A stretch of DNA of 64,000 nt, from contig OY992536.1 of assembly GCA_963921195.1 (NCBI GenBank), positions 109,890,778 through 109,954,777 of the forward strand, read 5' to 3'. This stretch comes from Pegoplata infirma. Lineage: Eukaryota; Arthropoda; Insecta; Diptera; Anthomyiidae. A model generated the notes under the pieces. It was not told where the DNA came from. It was given only the letters and a program-made list of their open reading frames with translations, and made no database searches. The position numbers and the translations under genes were made by a program. Below are positions 54,190 through 63,332 of the stretch, piece after piece (within the stretch, counting starts at the first letter, position 1; every line of letters begins with the position of its first letter).

Positions 54190-54904
54190 CCCAGTTGGCA
54201 ACGTCCTCGAGCCATCCTCAGTGACGGAGCGGTGACATGTCAGAGTCACTGCTGACATCCACAAGACATCTCTATGTACTGGGTTGAGGAAAGTTTCATA
54301 CAAATTTTCAAAATGTCCTCACTCAAAGTCAGCAGTGGTCAGGGCTGACCTTCTGGAGACATGTCACCTAAGACTTCCTTGGGGAAATGTCTGACGTAGA
54401 TCATGCGAAAATACAAAAAATTTTCGTATTTCCTTTAGTTTTTACTTTTATCCATTTTCCTTTATAAATTATCTTTCTCATATTTAGAAAAAACTTTTTG
54501 CCTTTTTTAGTCCCAACTGGATTTGAACCTGGAACCTCCTGTTTCTTAGTCCCACACCTAACCACTTGTTCCAAACTTTATTTTGAAAATTGTTTGTCTA
54601 TTTATTACTTTTATTCTACTTGTTAGATTTTGATTTTATTTTAAATAAATCGATAATATTGCCATCTTTTTCTTGGAAATTGAAGAGTTGCCCAGATTTA
54701 AAATTCTAATTTAATATACTGCTATTCTGAAGACATTTCCTTTTAGACGTCTTAGAGGAATTGTCCACACTTTTAAAGCAAATATTCAGTGCTGACAATG
54801 TTAGGACATGTCATCATGGATTACCTATGATTTGTCAGAACCTGAAGACATTTCCTCAAGGAATCACTGTGGAAATTTCCTCAGTGACACATTTTCCAAC
54901 TGGG
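54190..54904. mobile_element. Fam-O element, second copy
   Basis: It is 715 bp, inverted relative to 26936-27587. Tips CCCAGTTGGCAACGTCCTCG and CACATTTTCCAACTGGG. The Fam-A empty site shows that only TT is duplicated (54188-54189, 54905-54906). The insertion point is inside the shared motif AGCATACTTTTAGGC. Confidence 0.85.
54500..54575 (-). pseudogene. tRNA-like segment within Fam-O
   Basis: On the minus strand AAGTGGTTAGGTGTGGGAC and GGTTCAAATCC keep tRNA A-box/B-box spacing, as in the other copy. GGGACTAAGAAACAGG lies at the anticodon-arm position. Stems are incomplete. Confidence 0.45.
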
Positions 54905-54994
54905 TTTAGGCATGTAGAAAACAAATGATTGTTATTTAAAAGCTACAAAAACTCTACATACTGCTAAATTTATAAACAAATATAACAATTTATT

Positions 54995-55938
54995 ATACCC
55001 TCCACTCTAGTGATAAAGGGGTATACATATGTATATAAGTTTGTCATTCCGTTTGTAACACCTCGAAATATTGGTCTAGGACCCCATAAAGTATATATAT
55101 TCATGATCCTCGATCGATTTTAAGACGATCTAGCGATGTCCGATCGCCCGTCTGTCTGTTGAAAACATGCTAACTTTTGAAAGACTTTACGGAGGCTCCT
55201 GAAGCTTGGCACATATGTTGGACATTTACCTGGTCGGGTTGGTATTGCAATCCAGCGAAATCGGTCCAGTGGTTCAAAAGTTATAAGCAAAAGAGTAATT
55301 TTCGGCAAGGGTTTTTCGCGAATTTACGAGATAAAAAACAATTCTGATGGTGCTGAAATGTGGCATATATATTTATCGTTCCTTGGGTCCTGTTCGTTTT
55401 AAATTTCAGCCAAATCGGTACAGTTCTAAAGTTACAGTACAGTAAGCAAAACCTTGAATTTCAGATTGGTTTCACCTAAAATTTACGAATAAAACCCCGA
55501 GTTTTGAAAAAACAAGCTTTAAAAACAATGATAAGCCACAAAATTACTTTACAGAGTATTTTTGTCACTCAGAAATATTTGTACACTAAAAAAAAAGAAA
55601 AATTACACTCGAAAAAAATTTTACACTCAAAGAAAAAAATTATTAAAAAAAGTTTTTACTCAAAATAAAATATTTCAATGATAAGTCACAAAATTACTTT
55701 ACAGAGTATTTTTGTCACTCAGAAATATTTTTACACTAAAAAAAAATAATTTACACCCGAAAAAAATTTTACACTCAAAGAAAAAAATTAGTAAAAAAAG
55801 TTTTTACTCAAAATAAAGTATTTCTAATCAAAATTGTTATTTTTTTTTCACATTAAAAAATTTACTATCCTTTAAAAAGAGCATTGTGGAGGGTATTCAT
55901 AGATTCGGCCAAGTCAAATTTAACTTTTCTACTTGTTT
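54995..55938 (+). mobile_element. Fam-B copy
   Basis: Starts TATACCCTCCACTCTAGTG; core CATTCCGTTTGTAACACCTC; short GTCTGTCTGTTG; two internal blocks with GGTCCAGTGGTTC and GGTACAGTTC; tail of ACTC-A(n); end TTCGGCCAAGTCAAATTTAA then CTACTTGT. The Fam-A site AATTTATTTAATCTTA is restored without duplicated bases. Confidence 0.8.
55530..55829 (+). repeat. 150-bp tandem duplication in the Fam-B tail
   Basis: GATAAGCCACAAAATTACTT at 55530 recurs at 55680 (GATAAGTCACAAAATTAC), and the following 150 bases match with only a few changes. Single in other Fam-B copies. Confidence 0.85.
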
Positions 55939-56045
55939 AATCTTACGTCGACTTATAAAAAAAAAACCAAATGTCATTGTTTTGCTGGGAGTTAATTTTC
56001 GGATCATATATTTACATAATGCCTAAAATTATGCTACAGAAAATC

Positions 56046-56507
56046 TTACATTCCTGCACAGAAAAATTTAACTTTTCGATCCGTTTTTTTTTGACGTTGA
56101 TATAAAAATTATTTAAATAATGATAAAATTGTATTGTAAGAACTTTTGTTAAACAACTGAAAGTTTGTATGTCAGAAGAAATTCTGATATGATAAAAAAG
56201 TAATTTTAGTGAACAAATTTTTATCAAAAACAATTTTGGTGAAACAAATCTTAAAAAAAAATTATGAAAAAAATAAATTTTTGGTAAAAAAAAAAAATAT
56301 TTTTGATAAAAATATTGTTTTTGTTGAAAAAAAAATAGTGAAAAAATTTTCATGTATAAAAAAGATTTCGATGAAAATTAAAAATTTGAATTATAAAAAA
56401 TTTAGATAAAAAAAATATATTTTACGTTTTATTCACCAGCTGGTATATTATTATTGAGTTTTTTAATTAATTGGAAAAAAACGAACATTTTAAATAAAAC
56501 ACAAAAG
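56046..56507. other. A/T-run segment, unexplained
   Basis: Strongly strand-biased: A-rich TTTTGATAAAAATATTG and GTAAAAAAAAAA words on the plus strand give 66- and 113-codon frames on the two strands without domain features. It begins with CTGCACAGAAAAATTTAAC, like Fam-P tips. Confidence 0.45.
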
Positions 56508-56690
56508 TTGAAACTGAAGCAAACCTCCTTGAGGTATGCTTTAAGAATATTACAAAAGTACTGTATAAATTATTTTCAGAAACAGGAAGAGTCGTAGATA
56601 AGAAAAACCTTAATGCTATCAATATCTAAAAAGTCCACATTTTGCATTGTATGGCCAATTATAATCCAAGTAATTGCAAAACATTGCTTA
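56508..56690. repeat. Fam-H element, partial, inverted
   Basis: CTCCTTGAGGTATGCTTTAAG, CAGAAACAGGAAGAGTCG, AAAAGTCCACATTTTGC and AAGTAATTGCAAAACA in order. Confidence 0.65.
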
Positions 56691-57097
56691 CAACTCTTCC
56701 TTGTGAAAAAAAATTGAATTTTTTTTTTAAAACTCTTAAATTGAATGAATTATGTTAAAGTTCTTAAAATTTTGTACTTACATCTCTGGAATGAATTTTT
56801 TCTGTACTTGAATTTTTGTTCATACATATCGGATTTTTTTTTTTTTCTTTTTGTAGTTTTTACAGGTACAACTATTGAAATTGTGCTTGTTCCTTGTTAA
56901 AATTTTGTATTCTCTACAATAATAGTAATAATGCAATGCACCTTGTTATGACTTTTTTTTGTAATTTTCTATACCCTTCACCATAATAATGATGGTATAT
57001 ATAAGATTGGCAGTATATTTGATACATCAAACATCGGGCCAGAATATGATACATTGAAAACTTGGATCCATAACAAACTTAGGAAATGGAAAAATAG
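56691..57097. other. Non-coding with Fam-B-like end
   Basis: ATACCCTTCACCATAATAATG and GGTATATATAAGATTGGCAG at 56971-57018 resemble the Fam-B start palindrome with different bases. The remainder is T-rich. Confidence 0.45.
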
Positions 57098-57373
57098 AGC
57101 TAGAAACTAGCAGTTATGTATTTTTTATGCCTAAAACTATGCTATACAAAATAAGTGTATCCTAAAATTAAATAAATGAAAGCATATGCTTTTAGTTGAA
57201 GTAATATATCGTAAGACCTTCAAGAGGAGGAAATCAGGACAATCCTTCATAATTATATATTGTTTTGAAAAAAATTTCAATAAAAATATTTTTGATTTCT
57301 GCCTTCTGTTTCAAATATGCTGTTGCATAGCTTTAGGCCTTAAAATAAATTCATAACTGCTAGTTTTCTGCTG
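57098..57373. mobile_element. Fam-F hAT-type MITE
   Basis: Left tip lost (GAAACTAGCAGTTATG), right TTTTCTGCTGCCTTA. The left motif is CCTAAAACTATGC and the right GCATAGCTTTAGGCC. Confidence 0.8.
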
Positions 57374-58464
57374 CCTTATTAACAAATAAGTCCACATTTT
57401 GTATGATCAATCCTAAAACAAGTGATTGCTTATGTTAATTTAACGCTAAAATGTAAACTTAACAGAAGTTAACTGCAGGCTTTCAAGGATTAAGGTTTTA
57501 AAGGGTATTGAAAGAATTCAAAACACTTGAATTTATAGCCTTTCTATATATATATTTTTTTTTTGGAAAGTTTGTACTTATGCTGTTGATCCCTTGCTAT
57601 TTTGTTGTCGTTTATACTCTTGTAACATGGTTTGAAGTGGATATAGAGTAGTTTTACATAATTTCATTAATGAATTCTTGAATATATAAAAATGCATGTT
57701 ATATTTTTTTGTTTGTAACTTAAGTTTGGATTTTATTTGGAATTAATGTCTGTTTTTGGTATATTTTGTATGTAATTTTTTACATATATTTTTGGATTTA
57801 TTGTAGTTGGGATTTTTTTATGATAAAGTCTCTGATTTGAATGCTGATAAATATGAAATAATAAAAAAACTGCATATGTTGGTAAATTTTTTAATAAGGA
57901 AAATAGTTTTTAAACTAAAAAAAAATAAGCAGATCTCATTAAAATATGAATACAAATTGCATACAACTTAATATATATTTTTTTAAACTTGTACAAATTA
58001 GATTAATTAAGTAATTCCTTAACTTTAAGTTTTACTAAGTTCTACTTTTGTAAAAATCTTTAATCTTTATTTTTTTGTTTTATTAACTACAAGTGGTATA
58101 CTTGCATTAAAACTTTTATTATAGTTAATTCATATGAAAAATGCTTTGAAAACTTTTTTTTGTTAAAATTGCAGTTGTAATTCAAGTACTAGTTGTTGTT
58201 TTTTATACTACTTAAACATCTTTATAAGAGAATATATTTAAATCCCAGTTTATGTAACGCGCAAAAAGTAAAAAATAAAAAACAACAATAATTTTAATTT
58301 GAACTAATGGGTAAAGTAGTTAAAGAATCTTAATTGCATCTAAAGTAAAACCATTAACAAAATGTTAACAAACAAAAAAAAAACTCATAATTAAATTAAA
58401 ACATGATATCTCCTTGAATCAAACGAAATACTTAAAAAAAAAACTAGATGTATTTTAAAATTAA
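57374..58464. other. Non-coding, AT-rich
   Basis: A short Fam-H trace (AAATAAGTCCACATTTTG) at 57385, Fam-I words near 57430-57470, then AT-rich sequence without features. Confidence 0.5.
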
Positions 58465-58955
58465 CCCGCTGTGAGTAATTTGGATTAGGATTTATCATAC
58501 AAAATGTGGTCTTATTAAATAAAAATGTTATTTAAGCTATGTTTACACCATACCACTGAGTCGTATGATTTTTATGAAAAAGCAATGTTTTTTTATAGCA
58601 TATTTTTAGGCACGTAATAAATATATTAGATTGTTATTAAAAAGCGACAAAAACTCTACATTTTGCTAAATTAATAAAAAAATATAACTATTTATTTATT
58701 CTTAAGTTTATAAATTTAGCAATATGTAAAGTTTTTTGTCGCTTTTAAATAACAATGCTATATATATTACATGCCTAAAATTATGCTGTAAAAAATCTTT
58801 CTTTTTCATGAAAATCATACGACTCAGTGGTATGGTGTAAACATAGCTTTAGGATTTACTCATCTACGATTCTTCCTATTTTTGAATAATTTTATACAGT
58901 ACTTTTGTAACATTCTTAAAGCATACCTTAAGGAGCGACCAATAACTATATTTAG
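58465..58955. mobile_element. Fam-H element split by Fam-A
   Basis: Left half CGCTGTGAGTAATTTGG ... AAAATGTGGTCTTATT; right half ATTTACTCATCTACGATTC and AAAGCATACCTTAAGGAGC. The Fam-A at 58535-58848 lies between with TTA duplicated. Confidence 0.75.
58535..58848. mobile_element. Fam-A MITE with TTA duplication
   Basis: AGCTATGTTTACACCATACC and GGTATGGTGTAAACATAGCT are inverted tips; TTA at 58532-58534 and 58849-58851. The interior is shortened. Motif copies ATAGCATATTTTTAGGC and GCCTAAAATTATGCTG. Confidence 0.88.
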
Positions 58956-59013
58956 CATTCTTTTAGGCGCTTATGCAAAAAATCAGCTAACTTAACGTAT
59001 TTCTAAAAACATT

Positions 59014-59355
59014 TAAGCTATGTTCACACCATTCTACTGAGTCGTATGATTTTAATGAAAGAACCAAAACTTTTTATAGCATAATTTTTGGCATGTAGTA
59101 AATATACAATTGTTATTTAAAAGTGACAAAAAAACTCTGCATATTGCTTAATTTATAAACAAATATAACCATTTATTTAATGTTAAGCCGATTTATTAAA
59201 AAAACCATAAATGTCATTGTTTTGCTGGGATTTAACTTTGGGATCATATATTTACAAAATGCCTTAAATTATGCTATAACAAAATCCTACTTTTTTATAA
59301 AAATTATCGAAAATAAAACGACCCATTGTCAGTGGTATATTGCAAATAGGGGTTA
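59014..59355. mobile_element. Fam-A MITE
   Basis: Left AGCTATGTTCACACCATTC. Motif copies ATAGCATAATTTTTGGCA and GCCTTAAATTATGCTAT. The right tip is damaged (CAGTGGTATATTGCAAATAG). Confidence 0.75.
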
Positions 59356-59417
59356 AGGATTTACTCACCTACGATTTTTTTGTAAAATTCTTTAAGGAAC
59401 GTTTAATAGTTCTATTA

Positions 59418-59640
59418 AAGCTATGTTTACACCATACCACTATGGTGTTTATGATAAAGCAAGATTTTTTATAGCATAATTTTAGGCATATAGTAAATAT
59501 ATGATTGGTATTGAAAAGCGACAAAAAGCTCCACATATTGCTTAATTTATAGAAAAATTTATTTAATCTTCTATATTTAATAGTAGATTTATTAAAATAA
59601 AATAATAAATGTCAATGTCAAAAAACTGTTAAACAATTTG
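59418..59640. mobile_element. Fam-A MITE, truncated
   Basis: Left AGCTATGTTTACACCATACC. Body to AATAATAAATGTCAATGTC, then broken off; Fam-B tail follows. Confidence 0.7.
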
Positions 59641-59930
59641 TAAAATATTAGTAACTCACAAAAATATTTGTTAACTTTTTTTGTCACTCAAAAATATTTT
59701 TACATTAACAAAAAAACTACACTCGAAAAAAATTTTACTCTCAAAAAAAAATTCTACACTAAAAAAAAATTTTAATTTTTTTTTTCACAAAAATTACAAA
59801 AAATTTTCAAAATAAAATATTTCTAATCAGAATTGTTACTTTTTCACGTTAGAAAATCTACTATCACTGAAGGAGGCCATTGTGGAGGGTATTTATGGAT
59901 TCGACCAAGTCGAATTTTACATTTTCTAAT
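59641..59930 (+). mobile_element. Fam-B, 3' end fragment
   Basis: AACTCACAAAAATATTTG, ACTC-A(n) units, GCCATTGTGGAGGGTATTTA and TTCGACCAAGTCGAATTT. The terminal CTACTTGT is lost. Confidence 0.7.
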
Positions 59931-60145
59931 ATTATTCTTCAAGTGACTTTGAAAATGCTTTAAAAATTTATATAACTAAAGTTTCAAAAGAACACAAAAG
60001 ATGGCACTATCACTCGCATATTGATGTGATGGGGTTAGTTATTTTTGCTCCTTTAGCAATGCTTTAAGAATATTACAAAATTACTGTATAAAATATCCAC
60101 AAAACAGGAAGAGTCGTTGATGAGTAAATCCTAGATTAATAATTA
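59931..60145. mobile_element. Fam-H element, inverted, split by Fam-A
   Basis: CATTTTCTAATATTATTC, GTGACTTTGAAAATGC, CTCCTTTAGCAATGCTTTAAG, AGGAAGAGTCGTTGATGAG. The rest of the element continues at 61056 (ATAAGTCCACATTTTG). Confidence 0.7.
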
Positions 60146-61055
60146 AGCTGTTTTTACACCATGCCACTAACAAGGGAAGTCTCCCTAGTGTCACCCGCGG
60201 ATCTTTATGGAATTGGTTTTATTTTGTAGATCAGAAAAAATAAAGGGACACGTATTTTTTCTAAGCGGCCCAAATTCATATTTAGGGGGTAAAAAGGAGG
60301 GGGGAAGACAAGGCCATTTTTCAGTTTTTTTCGTTTATCTCCTTTATTATGCAAAGAAACCTTGTCATGTTGCATACCAAATGAAAGGTCTTTGGAAAAC
60401 CTATCTACGTGTGCTAAGAACGTGTCCAAACATGCACAACTTTTCGTCATATTAAGTAAAATACCAAAATTTTAGGACATTTTTGTTAATAAGTCGAAAA
60501 ATATTAACTTCTTTGGCCCGTTGTTAGCACCACGAGATAGGTATTTTTAATACCTTTAATCTGATACGACACATGCCTATATTAATTTTGTTTAGATAGG
60601 CGTAAATCGTAAAAAACTGAAAAAGGTCAATTTCCCCCCATACAAATCGACCACCCCTAAAAATGAGTTTGGGCCGCTAAAAAAAAATACGTGTCGAATT
60701 AATTTTCGTTCTAAACAACATATCCAAATTTCATGAAGATCGGAGGGTGACACCAGGGAGACTTCCCTTGTAAGTCGTTTTATTTTCGACGATTTTTATA
60801 AAAAGTAATATTTTGCTGTAGCATAATTTTATGCATTTTTTAAATATATGATTAGAAAATTAAATCCCAGTAAACAATGACATTTAGGATTTTTTTTTTT
60901 AATAAATCGACTTAAGATTAAATAAATTGTTATATTTGTTTATTAATTTAGCAATATGTAGAGTTTTTTGTTACTTTCAAATAAACATATGCTGCAAAAA
61001 CTCTTGCTTTTTCCAAAAAAATCATACGACTCAGTGGTATGGTGTAAACAAAGCT
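60146..61055. mobile_element. Fam-A MITE carrying Fam-E, TTA duplication
   Basis: Left AGCTGTTTTTACACCATGCC, right GGTATGGTGTAAACAAAGCT. TTA on both sides (60143-60145, 61056-61058) inside Fam-H. Fam-E lies in the terminal repeat at 60171-60770. Confidence 0.85.
60171..60770. mobile_element. Fam-E element, full length, exact TAA duplication
   Basis: It is 600 bp. Tips CAAGGGAAGTCTCCC and GAGACTTCCCTTG; TAA at 60168-60170 and 60771-60773. Highly similar in the middle to 4807 and 13188 (AAATGAAAGGTCTTTGGAAA). Frames of 81-82 codons on both strands arise from the inverted structure. Confidence 0.88.
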
Positions 61056-61206
61056 TTAATAAGTCCACATTTTGTATGAAAAATCTTAACCCAAGTGATT
61101 TCAAAGAAAAATAAATGTTAAAAGCAGAGTAATTGTAGCTCCAAAAATATATTTTTTTGTTTTTTTAAGCATACTTTAAGGAGCAAACAATAAAAATCCT
61201 AATACC

Positions 61207-61468
61207 TAGGGCAACAGAAAACTAGCTATGCTATACAAAATAAGTGTATCGTAAAATTAAATAAATGAAAGCAAATGTTTTAAGTTGAAGTAACACATCA
61301 TAAAACCTTCAAGAGAATGATATTAAAGCTTTTCCTTCATAATTCGTTATTGTTTTAAATCAAGTTTCAATAAAAATATGCCTGATTTCTGACTACTCTT
61401 TCAAATATGTTGTTGCATAGTTTTAGGCCTTAAAATAAATTCATAACTGCTAGTTTTTTGTTGCCTTA
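61207..61468. mobile_element. Fam-F hAT-type MITE
   Basis: Tips TAGGGCAACAGAAAACTAGC and TTTTTTGTTGCCTTA. Flanks CTAATACC (61199-61206) and CTAATATC (61469-61476), seven of eight. The left arm lost the segment between CTAGC and CTATGC, including half of its motif. Confidence 0.87.
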
Positions 61469-61550
61469 CTAATATCAAATTTTTTGTTTTTTAATTGTTT
61501 AGATTTTTTAAAGCCTACTTTAAGGTTGCAACTTGCAAAATGTTTATAAT

Positions 61551-61738
61551 TAGGCAAACCAAAAATATGCATTTATTAATTAAATTTAAGCCCTTAAAGT
61601 TTGCAACAACAAAATCGTAAAATAAGTCAGAAATCATATATATTCTTATTTAGGTTGTCTGACTTAATTTTCAAATATGTTGTTGCATACTTTTAGGGCT
61701 CAAATTTATTTAATAAATGCATATTTTTGGTTTGCCTA
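61551..61738. mobile_element. Fam-G hAT-type MITE, 188 bp
   Basis: Tips TAGGCAAACCAAAAATATGC and TTTTTGGTTTGCCTA. Flanks TTTATAAT (61543-61550) and TTTATAAA (61739-61746), seven of eight. CCTTAAAGTTTGCAACAAC and GCATACTTTTAGGGC in the arms. Confidence 0.88.
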
Positions 61739-62488
61739 TTTATAAAAAATCCTAAAAATTCGGTAATTGAGTCATTCTGCATGCATGTTAGATAATATTC
61801 CAAGTGATTACAAATCGCAGCTTTTGTTAAAAAATATTTTTTTTTTTTTAAATTTTGATAAAAAAAACATGACATGCATTTTTATCAAGAAATTTTTAAA
61901 CATTTACTGTTAAAAAAAATTCATTCAAAATTCCCATATGGGTTAATGACTGGTATGTGTTTAGGTATTTGTGAGCAAAAGAAACGCATGAAATAAAATA
62001 TTCCTAGTATTAATCATATCATGCATAAAGTGTTTAAAATGTTGCACATAAAAAAAAAAAAAAAAACAGAAACAAAATGCTGACGCATAACTAAAACACT
62101 TTTATGAAATCATTATAGCGAAAAAAGAGCTCACATCATAAAACTTTATGGAAGACTGTGTTGTCCAAGCCTGAGATTATGGAATATCAATGAAATTTAA
62201 AGCTATAGAAAAATGTCAAGGGTGCCATAAAATCTTTTAATATAAAGACGAGCTATAAATAATACGATTAAATTATTTTACTGGAAATCATCACAACAAT
62301 TACTTAATATTTTTATCTCTCGGATGGCATCGAAAAAATAAAAAAATAAGCTTTTGTGCTTTTTAGTTTTTCAGTTTTGTTGTGGATCGAGATTTGGCAT
62401 CCTTCCTTTTAGTCACATTTTACTGTCACATTTTACAGTTTTAAGTTTAGATCTAGATTAAAATTTGCGATGTTTCCTTTAAATCTTG
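61739..62488. other. Non-coding
   Basis: Fam-H trace (ATTCCAAGTGATTACAAATC) at 61797. 62090-62340 is less AT-rich and may be host single-copy DNA. No gene supported. Confidence 0.5.
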
Positions 62489-62750
62489 GGGGCTAATTCT
62501 CAGAGTCGATAGCGAACGAAATTCTTTTTCGAACGTGCAATTTTTAAATTTTTATATATGCCTAAAATTATGCTTTAATAAATAAATTTTTTTTATATTT
62601 TTCTTTTACTACACTGAAACATAAAAAACTAAAAATTCTTATATTTATCAAAGCATACTTTTAGGCATACATAAAAATTGTAACATCGCACGTTCGAGAA
62701 GAATTTCGATCGATATGGACTCCAAGAATTAGCCCCCAGGGCATTATAAA
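62489..62750. mobile_element. Fam-K palindromic MITE, complete
   Basis: GGGGGCTAATTCTCAGAGTC and CGAACGTGCAATTTTTAAAT are mirrored by AACATCGCACGTTCGAG and AAGAATTAGCCCCCAGG, centre near 62617. Each arm carries the shared motif (GCCTAAAATTATGCTTTAAT, CAAAGCATACTTTTAGGC). Confidence 0.85.
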
Positions 62751-63175
62751 ATTCACAATCGTATGTTCTGTTAACATCTGTTAAGCTAACATAATTGTAA
62801 CATGAATTACGAAAAAAACATAACATGCATTCAGGCGCAATTGACAAATATTCATAATTTTTTTTTTGCAACTATGTATTTGGAAATCTCACTCATTTGA
62901 ACCTTGTTTTGGACAACACAGATCCTTTAGGGATTTTCACTGATGATACATAAATACTGTAATTAAATTATTGTATGTTTTTTTTATAGCTGCGAACAAA
63001 AACAAAACAAGTTTCTAACTAGGTATACTTTATAAATTTTTAAATCTTTATATAGTTTCTTTTTTTTTTTTATAAAACTTAAACAATTTTAGTAGAGCAA
63101 AAAACAGAAAAATAAGATAGCTTCATTATTAGGTTGATATTTATTTTTAAAAGTTGGCAAATAAAAAATACTGGT
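62751..63175. other. Fam-I fragment and non-coding DNA
   Basis: TCTGTTAACATCTGTTAAGC at 62768 with AACATGCATTCAGGCGC at 62820; then AT-rich sequence to 63175. Confidence 0.5.
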
Positions 63176-63332
63176 CCCTCCTTAAGGTATGCTTTAAGAA
63201 TCTTACAGAAGTACTGTATGATTCAAAAACAGGAAGAGTCATAGATGAGAAAATCCTTAATAAGATTAATATTTATTAAGTCCATATATTGTATGGTAAA
63301 TCCTAATCCAAATGATTGCAAAACACAACCAA
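63176..63332. repeat. Fam-H element, partial, inverted
   Basis: CTCCTTAAGGTATGCTTTAAG, AAAACAGGAAGAGTCATAG, GATTGCAAAACACAACC in order. Confidence 0.7.

Larger units (their letters stand above)
53578..56045. mobile_element. Fam-A copies split by Fam-O and Fam-B
   Basis: A first Fam-A (53578-53920) is complete apart from its tip. After a Fam-J piece a second starts at 54118 (GAGCTATGTTTACACC). It is cut at its motif AGCATACTTT by Fam-O (54190-54904), resumes TTTAGGCATGTAG, is cut again by Fam-B at 54995-55938 and ends near GCCTAAAATTATGCTACAG at 56040. Confidence 0.7.

Noticed and set aside
56012..56409. 113-codon minus-strand frame rich in Phe, Lys and Leu
   Set aside because: It reflects A/T runs and crosses the Fam-A border.
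60205..60455. Overlapping 81- and 82-codon frames on opposite strands
   Set aside because: They lie in Fam-E and are not kept open in its other copies.
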